The notes beneath the pieces are model-generated. The model searched no databases and was not told where the DNA came from. It worked only from the letters and a program-made list of their open reading frames with translations. From Strongyloides papillosus (lineage: Eukaryota; Nematoda; Chromadorea; Rhabditida; Strongyloididae): a stretch of 64,000 nt of DNA. Made by a program: the position numbers and the translations under genes. Of the stretch, positions 32,174-43,365 are shown one piece after another (position 1 is the stretch's first letter; every line of letters starts with the position of its first letter). The DNA is taken from the NCBI GenBank assembly GCA_005656395.1, contig SRSI01000027.1, positions 248,001 through 312,000 of the forward strand, written 5' to 3'.

Positions 32174-34872
32174 TGGATGTTGTAAAATTTAATTCTTTAA
32201 ATTCATTAATTTTTTATATAATTTGATGTGTTTTAAAATTAAAATCTAGCAATATCTTACAAACCAGTTAAAAGTTTTATTTAAATCTTTAAATAGTTGT
32301 TTATCGAAGCTTCATTTTTTATCTGATTAGATTTATAGAAAATTAGAATTAAAATCAGAAAAAGGAATACCTTTCAGAGTTTTTTGAAATCAGAAATCAT
32401 TCAAAGCTGTAATAATATAACCTATCTAAATTATTTTTAATCATACTGTTTCCTTTATGTCTATCATAAATTATTGCAATGGTATTTAATGTAAATGCTT
32501 TATTAAATTAAATATATTTTACATTATAAAATATTGATACTTTTTATAAGGACAAAGTGTACATTATTTCAATTCAGAGGCGGTATCAGAAGTGATACCA
32601 CCTTATCAATACATTTTGCAATGAATCAAAATTAAAAATTACTCATTTTTTACATTCGTTTAAATACAATATTGTAATAAATACTTCAATTTTTATTTAT
32701 CTTTAATAATTCAACTGTAGACCCGTTTTTGCAAATTACGTCTATGTCGTAGTGTCTGATTATCAAATTTTAAAAAACTGCCGAAAACCCTTTCTTAAGA
32801 TGTCTTTGTTTAATCTTCCAACGCATTCTACTAGAATATTTTTATTAAAAAAATAATCACTACTTTTTGGTAGATAACTTGACTAGATATTAATAATACC
32901 AATGTTTTAACTTTTCGTCTTTATTGCTGAATCGTACATTTCAAGTAAGTCATTAAACAAAAAATTTTTAGTAATTTTAAATAAAGTTATTTATATCATA
33001 ATTGTACAAAAAATGTTATAAAAATCAAACATTTTAAAAAAATGATTTGGCTAATTATGATCTTAATTTTGTGAGACTCATTTTTTTCTCAAGTTAGAAA
33101 AAACTCATCTTTAGCTATTTACTCATAAAAATTAGTTTAATTTGAAAAGATTTATAGGGAAGAAAATTTTTTTTATATTATTTTTATTATAGACTTTATC
33201 TATTAAAAGATTCCGTGTTATTTTAAGATTTCTTTAAGAATATAATATCTACCCTTGTATTACAAATTCAAATTAATGCCTTTTTCATTGTTTTAAGTTA
33301 TTATTTCTTAAGTGAGCTTTATCTATTTTATAATATTATTGGAATAAAAAAATTTTAAAACTAAATATTATAAAATTTACACTGTAAAAATGTTAACTAC
33401 ATTTAAAACTAAAAACTGTTTTTATAAATGAAAATTACGCAGTCATGAATAATATAGCAGACTTATGTCATGTTAATGATCAAATACTTTATATTATTTT
33501 CAATCACAGAGTGTATATAAATACCGTATTAATTGTATAAAAATTCTCATACTTTTTATTAAAGTGTATGAATTTTATAACAATGATGTATACACAGTAA
33601 AAATAAAGTACATTTTATTTTATAAATTGAGGCAAAATTTTTATAATAATTAATATACATTATTTCCAAATACTAATGATAAAAAATGTTGATCTTTGTA
33701 GAAAATAATTTAAGTAAAATTGATAGTTGGAGGGAAATCTTATAAAATAGGATTTAAAGTACTAGTGAAACATTTTAAAGTACTATTAATTTTTTTATAA
33801 TAGATTTAAATGACTTTTCAAAAATAAACTTTTTAATTGAATAAATTGTTTTTTCTTTAACGAAAACTTTATATTATTTATCAATAGTATTTGTGCTAAA
33901 TAATCATCTTGAAATTAATTCACAATATTTCAAATTAAGATGATATTTTATATTTACTGTAATTTTATTGTTTTTAAGATATTAGGAAGTATCACCTTGT
34001 ATTATTCATCATGGCTTACATTCTTAATTAACTTATGTAATTTATTATAATAATTTTGTTGAAAAGAAATCAAACCAACTTATTAGAAATTATTAAAATA
34101 GTCAAACTATAATAATTTTAGAACTAAAATTTAATTTTATAACTTTTGACATGATATAAGGCATATCTTAAAATAACATACATTTTTTGATAAAAATAAC
34201 AATGCTATTTTTAAATCTCATAATATTTAATAGTCATTTATTTTACCATTATATTTCATGCTATTGATAGTAAGGATATGAAACCTTTTTGAGTTAATAA
34301 GGAAAATATTAATATTTTAAAGTAACTTTTATAATATAAATTAATTTTGTTGTGAAATTTTTATGGGTGTAGTACTAAACAAATTATTTTATTATTACTA
34401 AATTATATTTTATTATTTACTTACGGGAAATCTTAAATCTTGATTTTCCTTCTTTCCTACAATCTTAATGTTTTTAAACTCTTAAATAGACAAATTTAGC
34501 ATTTTTTTAAAATATTATGCAATGTTACTCATTTCTTTAATATTGATGACATACTAAATTGTCGTGTTTTTAAATTTTATTTGTAATAACATTATTTATC
34601 AAATTTTCTCATTTTACTTACAATGTTTACTTTTTTATTAAAAAAAAGTCTTCTAAATAATCACATTTTATATTTAGAAACTAAAAAAAAATTAGAAGTT
34701 ATTATACAATTCAATTTGAATATAATATTAATACATATTTATCTCTTACTATCTTTAATCATTTAAAACTATCTACAACATACAACTGTGTCTAAAAGGG
34801 ACTAGGAATAAATAAAATATAGCATTATTATATAATAATATTAGTAAATAAAATAAAAATGTAAAAAACAAT
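32174..34872. other. AT-rich gene-free stretch
   Basis: 2.7 kb, no supportable gene. It contains a neat short hairpin at 32578-32603: an 11-bp stem with one mismatch around GAAG (core GGTATCA/TGATACC). A slightly GC-richer patch at about 32715-32830 has no recognisable content. Confidence 0.4.
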
Positions 34873-34876
34873 TTAA

Positions 34877-37073
34877 CCCTTTCCCTGCCAGACTTTTTTC
34901 TCTTTGTATTACGCACTCCTCTGTGTGTAAAATAGAAAGAGTACTTTCACAAAAAATAAAAGGTTGACAAAAAATTGGTAATATCTTTCTCTAATAAAAA
35001 TTTATATGTAACAATTAAAATAAGCTAAAAGTACAATTTTTTAATAAAAAATGGAGGTAATTTGATTTTTTATAATGGGAATTGATGGGAAATCTTGACG
35101 GGAGTTGATAAGAGCATAAAAAAATTTTTTTTTACATAAATAATCTTTTAATTTAATAATATTAATAAATTATATTAAATTATTGCACTAAAATAGAATT
35201 TTTATCTATTAAAGAAGCAGATAATGAAAGAGTTTGGACTGAAAAAGAAAACTTTTTAAAGCTAAGTTTTACTGGTAATCCAGGATTAAAAAATAATTTA
35301 AATGTTAATAGCAAAGCAATAGATTATCTCTACATGTTCTTAAATGATACTATCTTAGGCACAATTGTGGATATGACTAATGCTTCTGCTAATAACTTTA
35401 TTAATAGTTTAAATGAAAATTTAGAAAAAATAGAATGGAATAGTTTGACTATTTCTGAGCTAAAAAACTTTTTGAGGTTAATACTACATATGGGTAATAT
35501 TGTTCTTCCATCAACCCAAGATTATTGGAAATCGGATGATCTCTATGACTTTCCTGTTTTCAGGAATACTATGAATAGGCTAAGATTTAATACTATTCTT
35601 AGATTTTTAACATTTAGTAATGAGAGTGATTCGGATGACCGTCTTGGAAAGGTTAGATATTTATCTAATCATTTTAATAAAATCATGGAAGAACAATATT
35701 ACCCTTCACGAGAGCTATGTATTGACGAATCAATGATGGGTTTCAAAGGAAGATTGTTGTTTCGTCAATTTATTAAAAATAAAAAACATAAATTTGGGGT
35801 AAAATTTTATATATTGACTGAACCTAATGGTCTAATTTTAAAACATCGTATATACGATGGAACAAAAATTGATTTTGATGGTTCTTCAAGTGCTACCGAG
35901 TCAATAGTTCTCGATCTTATGAAGAACTATTTAAGTAAAGGTCATTCTTTGTATATGGACAATTTCTATAATAGTATAAAATTATCAGAACGTCTATTAG
36001 AGTTTGCTACTTATTCTACCGGTACCTTGAGGTCTAATAGAAAATTAAACCCTCGTGATGTAGTAGATGCAAAACTTAAAAAAGGGGAAATAATAAGTCG
36101 CTATTCTTACAACGTTGGAATAACTAAATGGCGTGATACTAAAGAAGTCACCGTTATTTCAACAGAGTTTAATGGTGACGTTTTAAATTTAAAAAACAGG
36201 TGGGTAAAAATATAAGGAAACCTACATCAATTCATTCATATAATCAAAATATGGATGGAATTGATCGTATGGACCAAATGATTTCGTATTATACGAATCT
36301 TAGGAAAACGTCTAGATGGCATATGAAAGTGAATTTTCGAAAAATTGAAATGATTATTCACAATTCTCATATTTTATATGCTACTCAGGCATCAAAAAAA
36401 ATACCTCTAAGAGAATTTAGGGAAGAAATCATTAAAGATTTATTAAAAAAAGAAACTCCTCCACCTAAAGAAATAAGAAAAAGACCCTTATTTCACTGTC
36501 TTTTAAAATTTGAAAAATTAAGAGGTAGTAAGGTAACCCAACGTAAAAGATGTATCATTTGTGCAAAATCAAATATTCGTAGGGATACATCTTATTACTG
36601 CGGAGCATGTTACAATGACCCTCCATTGTGCATAAAGAATTGTTTTTCTAATTATCATTTAGAAAATTATTAAATTTTTATGCTGCTCAAAAAATAATAT
36701 TTCTTTTTTTTCCTTAACTTTACCTGTTAAAATTTTATTATTTTTTGAACAATCTAATATATAAAATTTTTTAAAATCTAGTCCGAAAATTATATTACGT
36801 GTATATTTTTTGTATTTTACTACATTTTTTATTTTAGATTTTTATGGTCACAGTCACGGGATAGGAGAAATTTTTAAAATTTTTTTTATATTTATTTTAT
36901 TTTTATTTATAATTTTTAATTTCTTTTCTTTTTCTCTTCTTTTTTTAATATAAAAATTTTTATATCATTTGAAATAACTTTATTCCAAAGTATTCCATCT
37001 TATGTACAAATTACCACTGTACATTAACATTTTTGTTTATGACGCATATGTGCGTCATCCGGCAGGGAAAGGG
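34877..37073 (+). mobile_element. piggyBac element (2197 bp) with TTAA target duplication
   Basis: Perfect 13-bp terminal inverted repeats CCCTTTCCCTGCC...GGCAGGGAAAGGG, flanked by TTAA at 34873-34876 and 37074-37077. The right subterminal region holds a palindrome GACGCATATGTGCGTC (37041-37056). One broken transposase gene lies inside. Confidence 0.93.
35179..36673 (+). pseudogene. piggyBac transposase, frameshifted, N terminus missing
   Basis: The open frame begins after a stop near 35176, and conserved piggyBac-type sequence (FTGNPGL) already precedes the first ATG at 35334, so the N-terminal part is missing or lies in an unseen exon. The catalytic domain is kept: LCIDESMMGFKGR, LYMDNFYNS and, after the frameshift, NMDGIDRMDQM, giving the three Asp. 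A missing A in an A-run near 36210 shifts the frame between the second and third Asp. The C-terminal Cys-rich domain (CIICAKSN, YYCGACYNDPPLC) binds the element ends in relatives and is intact. Probably inactive but young. Confidence 0.88.
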
Positions 37074-37187
37074 TTAAATATTATTAATAACTACAAGAAA
37101 GTATCATTACGTATTAAAAAATAAATACTCTATAATCAAAAAATGTTAATTCTAGTTGATTATCATCTTGGTAAAAAAGGTTATATG

Positions 37188-37424
37188 ATTAAAATTTTGT
37201 TTAATTGTTTATACGCCTACAATATATAAACATTACAATTAATTAACTTAACATTCATCTTAATTAATATAAACGATACCATTATTGATAATTTAACTCT
37301 TAACACATGATATAAAATATAATTTAAATAATACACTAATTTTGATTACACCTCGACCAACCTCTATTTAGTTATTTTGGTATTTTGATTGTTACGTCTT
37401 ATTTGTAAGATACCTTATCTTACT
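37188..37424 (-). repeat. 3' LTR of the Ty3-type element
   Basis: 237 bp, identical to 41814-42050 except one base. The inner border is next to the purine tract. The outer border is set by the TATG duplication and could shift by one base. Confidence 0.85.
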
Positions 37425-37438
37425 TCCCCCTTCTTCAA
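37425..37438 (-). promoter_or_regulatory. Polypurine tract
   Basis: On the minus strand GAAGAAGGGGGAA directly precedes the 3' LTR, the expected place for the plus-strand primer. It overlaps the last codons of the pol ORF. Confidence 0.7.
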
Positions 37439-40400
37439 ATAAGATCTTCCTCAAGACTAGATCTTACCCAATTAGGCTTAACTTGTGTAATGTGTCTTTT
37501 CAATGGTCTTCCTCTACCTCCATTGATTTGTTTAACATAAACGGTGGTTCCAGACCTTTTAGTGATTACATAACCATCCTTCCATTTTGGGTTTAACTTA
37601 TTTTTAACACTCTCCAAGATTAATACTTCAGATCCAACAGACAACTTAGATGGATTATTCTTTAAAATTTTACTACTCTTTTTCTTATAATTACCACAAT
37701 CAGAAACTTTTTCTGGTTCTCCCCCACATTTTAATCCAAAGAATCTATCTTTATCATCATATTTTTCATAATCAAAGTTATTCTTTTCAGCCAGTACAAG
37801 TTTCGCAATCTCATACGATTTCTCTGCAATGTACGGAGTCATTGTAACATCATATAATTTATCATTTTTCATGTCCATAATTCTATTCTTTATTCCCATA
37901 AACAATTGACTTGGTGTTGTAGTAAGAGACTTATGCACAGTGTTGTTCATAAAGAATTGAATTGGTTTAATGAATTCCGGCCATCTTATATGGTTGATAT
38001 CCACTAATTGTTTACGTAAACAGTCATTTAATGTTTTGAATGACCTTTCTGACAATGTATTATCATTATGATATCCAGCTCTGGAAACTCTGTGAATTAT
38101 ACCAAATTCAGCACAACCATTAGTGAAGTTTTCTCCTAAATAGTAACTTGCTCCATCACTGATGATAATAACAGGTATTCCATAGGAGTATATGAATTCA
38201 TCTCTAAATTTTGTCCATACTTCTTGCCCAGATGTAGAGTGAAGTGGTACAAGAACAATGAATCTACTTAGAGAATCCACAATGTTAAGAACAAATTTGA
38301 AGTTATTTTCCGATGAGATAAGAGGACCTAATACATCAGTTGATACAATTTGTAGTGGTCGTGTAGCTACGGCAAGTCCTTTCTGAATTTTAACTGGAAC
38401 TGCTGGATTGACTTTCTTACACACATCACAACTTCTAAGATATTCTGAATAATCTTTACTTAAACCAGGATAAGATAAATATTCACAGACTAATGGATAG
38501 GTACGAGAATATGAAAAATGACCCATCTTATCATGTATTTTATAAAATATGTCCCGAATAGTCTTGTCATCCGGTTTGTTTCCATCTAAATGTTGATCGA
38601 TTGTTATAATACCAGTAATAAATTGACGTGACAATGAATCAACAACTTTAACTGAATTATTGTCTTTGTAAACTATTTGATAATCAAATTCTTCCATCTT
38701 TTCAATGTAATATAAACTTTTAGGTGACAATGTGGTCTTCGTGTAGGCATTCATTGGCTTGTGATCGTTCTGAATCACTACCTTACATCCATATAACATA
38801 GAAGAATAATGAACCAATGCTTTGTAAATACCCAAGAGTTCAAGTTCAATAGCACTTGGTCTAACCTTAAATTCTTTGAATCTTTCAGCATGATAAGCTA
38901 TAACACATTTCTTTTTACCATCTAATTGATATAACATAGAACCAAAACCATCTAATGATGAATCTACCATAAGATAGAATTCTCTTCCATCATACATAGG
39001 TGAGCATATCAATGGTTTACTTGTCATCAAATCAATAACTTTATTATATGCATCAATACACTTTTGATCAAATTTCCAACATGTATCTTTCTTCAACAAA
39101 TTAAGTAATGGTTTGATGATAAGACCCAAGTTATTCAAATTGCGTTTGAAGTATTGAGCCATTCCAAGAAATCTTTTTAACTGTTTAACATTCTGAGGCA
39201 TCTCATATTGCTTGAGTTTATCTAAATAAGCATCCGATATAGTAAAACCATCTTTAGTTATTTCATAAGATAAGAATGTACACTTTCTTGCAAAAAACTT
39301 TGACTTTTCACGATTTATTTTGAAACCATTATCTTTCAACGTTAAGATAACATCTTTAGCTAAAGTTTTCAACTGGCTAAAACTTTTAGCAAAACCGACA
39401 ATGTCGTCGACATAACAAATTACTCCCCAGTCATCATTATTTGACTCAATGAAATCCTTAAGAACAGTATTCAACGCTTTTACAAATAATTGAGAACTAC
39501 ATCTTGAACCAAATACGACACGTGTATACTTGTAGATCCCTTTATGTGTATAAACACCAAATAAATCTTGATCCTCTTTAAGAAGTTCAATTTGTAGAAA
39601 ACTTTGAGTTAAATCAATACAGAAGAAATATTTTTGTTTAGACATTTTATAAATCACTTGTTCTATATTTGGTAAATCAATAGGCATAGGTAAAATATAC
39701 TTATTAAGAATACGTACGTCTAAACATAAACGCCAGAGTCCACGAGGTTTGGCAACCAAAACATGATTACTGACAAACTTACAGCTCATGTCATCATCTG
39801 GTACAATTATCCCAGCTTCCATTGATGGAATCTTCAGCTCAGCAATCTGTCTAGCTTTAATGGGGTTGTAATTATATTTGACAGGTTTAGGTAACTCGAC
39901 ATCTTTCACTAACTGAATCTTCGTAGCAGGTACTACACATCTACCAATATCAAAATTATTGAGACTGAAAGCTTCTTTATAGGTTTCTTTCAATTTCTCC
40001 TCTTCATGTACCATCTGTTCATCCCTAATAACGTTAACTCGACGAACCTTCTTCTTTCCTTCACATGGAAATGAATTTTCAATTTTGTGTAAAATCAATG
40101 GTACCTCACACAAATCGTTGAGAATAAATACTTTATTTTGATTATCCACTTTATACGAATTTAAACGATCTAAAAACTCGTTTCCCAGCATCATGAGGCT
40201 TGGAGCGAATAATCGATTGTCAGTAACAAAATGACACTTTACCTTAAAATTGCATGCTCCAAATTTGACATCAAGATCACCACATCCAGTAGTAATAAGA
40301 GTATTAACATTTGACTCATCACCTCCTCCTACTTCAAATCTCTCTGTCTTCAACTTTATATTTTTAACTTTTAACGGCTCAACATCATCTACACTTATAA

Positions 40401-40722
40401 TGTTGATGTCACTTCCAGTATCCAGGTAGATCTCGGCTTCTTTACCACTAACTTCCGCCAAGACAGAAACACCATTTTTTCTACCTTTATCAATACGTCC
40501 AGAAGTGTTCTTTACACTTTTAGAATTAATATTTGACAAATTTTTATTATTTTCACTCTCATTCTTTAATTTTTTGCATTGAGATTTCTTGTGGTTATCT
40601 CCACCACAATAATAACATCTGATAACATTTTTAGCTTTCTTTTCTTCATTATCAGCAGATCTTCGGTTTCTCCTAGCATCCACAATATATTCTTTACAGG
40701 CTGCATAGGCTTCAAAGATCAA
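37435..40722 (-). CDS. Pol polyprotein of the Ty3-type retrotransposon
   Basis: Open for 1095 codons from a TTG at 40722; the frame extends further up (at least to about 40808) with no ATG. Domains by residue: zinc knuckle C36-x2-C39-x4-H44-x4-C49; aspartic protease DTGS at 101-104; reverse transcriptase about 280-480 with CIDL (D370) and YVDD 437-440; RNase H with MVDSSLDGFGSML; integrase zinc domain (KMGHFSYSRTYPLVC...CDVC) and D,D,E core (STDVLGP, IISDGASYY, LSERSFKTLND). All key residues are present. It overlaps the gag-like ORF and is in the -1 frame to it, so expression needs a -1 shift or this copy has lost one base. Notably, the zinc knuckle, usually in Gag, is on the pol side. Confidence 0.9.
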   Translation of the reverse strand: MIFEAYAACKEYIVDARRNRRSADNEEKKAKNVIRCYYCGGDNHKKSQCKKLKNESENNKNLSNINSKSVKNTSGRIDKGRKNGVSVLAEVSGKEAEIYLDTGSDINIISVDDVEPLKVKNIKLKTERFEVGGGDESNVNTLITTGCGDLDVKFGACNFKVKCHFVTDNRLFAPSLMMLGNEFLDRLNSYKVDNQNKVFILNDLCEVPLILHKIENSFPCEGKKKVRRVNVIRDEQMVHEEEKLKETYKEAFSLNNFDIGRCVVPATKIQLVKDVELPKPVKYNYNPIKARQIAELKIPSMEAGIIVPDDDMSCKFVSNHVLVAKPRGLWRLCLDVRILNKYILPMPIDLPNIEQVIYKMSKQKYFFCIDLTQSFLQIELLKEDQDLFGVYTHKGIYKYTRVVFGSRCSSQLFVKALNTVLKDFIESNNDDWGVICYVDDIVGFAKSFSQLKTLAKDVILTLKDNGFKINREKSKFFARKCTFLSYEITKDGFTISDAYLDKLKQYEMPQNVKQLKRFLGMAQYFKRNLNNLGLIIKPLLNLLKKDTCWKFDQKCIDAYNKVIDLMTSKPLICSPMYDGREFYLMVDSSLDGFGSMLYQLDGKKKCVIAYHAERFKEFKVRPSAIELELLGIYKALVHYSSMLYGCKVVIQNDHKPMNAYTKTTLSPKSLYYIEKMEEFDYQIVYKDNNSVKVVDSLSRQFITGIITIDQHLDGNKPDDKTIRDIFYKIHDKMGHFSYSRTYPLVCEYLSYPGLSKDYSEYLRSCDVCKKVNPAVPVKIQKGLAVATRPLQIVSTDVLGPLISSENNFKFVLNIVDSLSRFIVLVPLHSTSGQEVWTKFRDEFIYSYGIPVIIISDGASYYLGENFTNGCAEFGIIHRVSRAGYHNDNTLSERSFKTLNDCLRKQLVDINHIRWPEFIKPIQFFMNNTVHKSLTTTPSQLFMGIKNRIMDMKNDKLYDVTMTPYIAEKSYEIAKLVLAEKNNFDYEKYDDKDRFFGLKCGGEPEKVSDCGNYKKKSSKILKNNPSKLSVGSEVLILESVKNKLNPKWKDGYVITKRSGTTVYVKQINGGRGRPLKRHITQVKPNWVRSSLEEDLI

Positions 40723-41747
40723 TTCTTGTAAATCACCAAATACTTTAATTTTATACAGGATCTTCTCAGCAGCTCTGGAGTTTGCTTTCTCACCAGATAA
40801 ACTAATCTCTCAGCAACATACTCCACTAGCTGTTTCTGATCCATGTCAGAAAATCCTTTCTTCATCAACTCGACGTAACTTTTTAATGATTTCATTAATT
40901 TTTCACCATCAGCAACATTAAGTTCAAATACATCAGCTTCCATCCTGCTTTGTTTAGCTTCAGGATGTGTAGCAAACTTCTCCATTAAAGTAGCTTTGAG
41001 AGAGATGTAACTTGTTTTGACCGATTCAGGTATATGTCCTAATTCCTCTCGAATCTGGTCATCCAACGACAGCCACAAGATGTCTCCCCAATCTTCTTCA
41101 GGAATTTTCTCGATCCTAAACATGACCTGAAGATCCTCAATATAATGTTTGAACGGACGTGGGTTGGTTTTTGAGTACTTTGTAATATTTGATAAGATTC
41201 TGAGTGACGATGTTGCTTGGTGATTTGGTGGATAGTTGATATAGTACGGAATATAATTTGGTACACTTGCTTGCATTCCAAAAGGAGTTTGATATCCTCC
41301 AATACCTGTAACCACGGGTGTACCTACAAATGGTATATGATGACCTCCAACACCTGTAACCGTAGGTGTATTCTCAAATGGCAAAGGACGACTTCCAGCA
41401 ACAGTAATCGTAGGAGTTGTAGGAACAGTTGTCGCTACCGGAACGATATTTTCATTCCCACTAACACTCATCCTTCCTGTGAAGTCACTTCTCTTTTTCC
41501 TCTTCTTAGAATCAACTTTCTTTTCACTATTTTCACTTCTTCTACTCACTGACTTTAAGATTTTCCGGCACTCCTCTATCAATCTCCTTGACCCAGGATT
41601 ATACCGCTGAAGCACCCGGAACTTTTGAATAGCTAATCTCTCTAGCTCTTCCTCAGACCACGACTCCGACTCTTTCAAAGTCCTCAGAGTCACCAATAAA
41701 CTTTCAACAGCTAATCTATCACTTCTCCGCAGAGTGATATCTCCCAT
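40719..41747 (-). CDS. Gag-like protein of the Ty3-type retrotransposon
   Basis: 342 codons from ATG 41747. Residues 115-165 hold imperfect repeats of PF..TP.VTGVGG, Pro/Gly-rich. The second half (SLRILSNITKYSKTNPRPF to LVEYVAERLV) resembles the capsid region of Ty3-type Gag. The last 25 or so codons read oddly, while the -1 frame over the same DNA reads smoothly into Pol (EKILYKIKVFGDLQEL), suggesting the true product changes frame near 40806. Confidence 0.78.
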   Translation of the reverse strand: MGDITLRRSDRLAVESLLVTLRTLKESESWSEEELERLAIQKFRVLQRYNPGSRRLIEECRKILKSVSRRSENSEKKVDSKKRKKRSDFTGRMSVSGNENIVPVATTVPTTPTITVAGSRPLPFENTPTVTGVGGHHIPFVGTPVVTGIGGYQTPFGMQASVPNYIPYYINYPPNHQATSSLRILSNITKYSKTNPRPFKHYIEDLQVMFRIEKIPEEDWGDILWLSLDDQIREELGHIPESVKTSYISLKATLMEKFATHPEAKQSRMEADVFELNVADGEKLMKSLKSYVELMKKGFSDMDQKQLVEYVAERLVYLVRKQTPELLRRSCIKLKYLVIYKN

Positions 41748-41813
41748 ACAACATAAAATTTACCCAAAATTTTAATTCAGAGCCCTTCCAATTAAAATTT
41801 AAGCTCTTCCAGA

Positions 41814-42050
41814 ATTAAAATTTTATTTAATTGTTTATACGCCTACAATATATAAACATTACAATTAATTAACTTAACATTCATCTTAATTAATATAAAC
41901 GATACCATTATTGATAATTTAACTCTTAACACATGATATAAAATATAATTTAAATAATACACTAATTTTGATTACACCTCGACCAACCTCTATTTAGTTA
42001 TTTTGGTATTTTGATTGTTACGTCTTATTTGTAAGATACCTTATCTTACT
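41814..42050 (-). repeat. 5' LTR of the Ty3-type element
   Basis: Matches 37188-37424 with one difference. On the minus strand it is followed by a leader containing TTCTGGAAGAGC, where a tRNA primer site would be expected; I cannot name the tRNA. Confidence 0.85.
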
Positions 42051-42054
42051 TATG

Positions 42055-42718
42055 TTATATTAAACCATATTTCATATTAAATTTAACAAAATTCTGAAAT
42101 GTTACAATTTTGCATACAAGAAAATTGACGGAGAAATTTTTATGCCATTTGCGGGAAAGCTAATAGACCACCCAATTGAAGAAAAAATATTTCTATAAAT
42201 TTTAGGAAATATTTCCATAAAATTTTGAATGATATAAATTTTTAAATTCTTTAGTTTAAAAAATATTTAATATTATTCTTTCTCAATGAATAATAGATAA
42301 GACTATCTTACACAGATATGCAAAAGGCAATACATTTACCGAGCATTGAGTTTAATTTACAGAAAAAATTATCCTGAAATATATTTTTTCTGCAATAATT
42401 TTTTCGTCAACCAAAATTCCGGAAGTATTTTCGTGTGTTATTACAAATAAATTTTTCGATAATTGTTAAATAAAAATAATAGAATAATCGAAACAATTTG
42501 CTAACGTAATTTTATAAAGTTGTAACTATATAAGCTATACAAATATAAAAACTTCTATTATTTATTTTGTTAAAAAATTTATTTTCCAAGTCTTATGTTA
42601 TGATAAAGCTTTTATTTCTTTGTTCACTAAAATATAAACATTATAATATTATATAAAAAACGTTATATAATTAATTAATTAATTATAAAATGAACTAAGT
42701 GAGATATAGTCTTTTTTT
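42055..42718. other. AT-rich flank
   Basis: No gene seen. The right end is the 3' flank of the minus-strand gene that follows. Confidence 0.4.
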
Positions 42719-43268
42719 TTAAAACCGACAATTTCTTAAATCACTAATTTCTAAACATTGTAAAAACTTTTTATATAATTCTTTTATTTCACCACTTCTA
42801 TCTAAATATGGATTAAGGTCTCCTAATTCACAGATCCATGACGGTCTTTCAAGATTAGTATATTTACAATCTTCTGGAATTTTTTTTATAATACTTGAAT
42901 ATCCATTACTAAAAAAAAATCCAACATAATAAACTAAAAATATATTAATAATTTTTTTTCTATACTTTCTTACTTCCTTTATCTATCTCCTTTTTAGGTA
43001 AATCTACTTTAAAAGTAATTCGTTGACCACATACACCAGTTGTACCAGGAAAAATCATGTTACCATCAGTATGTCCCATTATCGCCTTAACCGTTATTAC
43101 AGCATTATCTGCAACTGGAGGTCTTTTATGCGATTTCGGAGAATTAGGTGTTGCATGGATCGTAAGCAATACTTTATTGCTATTACTTTTAACAATATTA
43201 GACATTAAAATAATTATAAATACTGTTAATGTTTTAAAAACTCTCATTTTAGAATTTTTTACTTTCAT
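42719..43268 (-). CDS. Secreted protein of unknown family (two exons)
   Basis: Exons 42974-43268 and 42719-42933 around a 40-bp intron (gtaaga...tttttag) give 169 aa. Without splicing, exon 1 stops at 42960. With it, the second exon is open to TAA at 42719. A signal peptide occupies about residues 8-30 (MRVFKTLTVFIIILMSNIVKS); a start at the second Met (residue 8) is equally possible. The mature part has a beta-rich first half (KVLLTIHATP, AVITVKAIMG, GQRITFKVDL), then YYVGFFFSNGY, and four Cys in the last third (EDCKYTN, WICELGD, FLQCLEI, RNCRF), likely two disulfides, plus one Cys in the first half (GVCGQR). I do not recognise the family. Confidence 0.65.
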
Positions 43269-43365
43269 ATTTTAAAAGTAAAATTTCCTTAAATACTAAA
43301 AATTACCATTCAAAATTAATAGAAAGTAAATATTTAATTTCTGAAAAATCAAAATACAACAAATA

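Larger units (their letters stand above)
37188..42050 (-). mobile_element. Ty3-type LTR retrotransposon (4863 bp), nearly intact
   Basis: Two 237-bp LTRs with one difference (G at 37199, A at 41825) and a TATG duplication at 37184-37187 and 42051-42054. On the minus strand the order is LTR, gag-like ORF, pol ORF with zinc knuckle, protease, reverse transcriptase, RNase H and integrase, purine tract, LTR. This domain order is the Ty3 type. The near-identical LTRs and long ORFs point to a recent insertion. The LTR ends, as best I can place them, do not show the usual TG...CA. Confidence 0.9.

Noticed and set aside
41217..41552. 111-codon plus-strand ORF
   Set aside because: Shadow of the gag-like ORF on the other strand.
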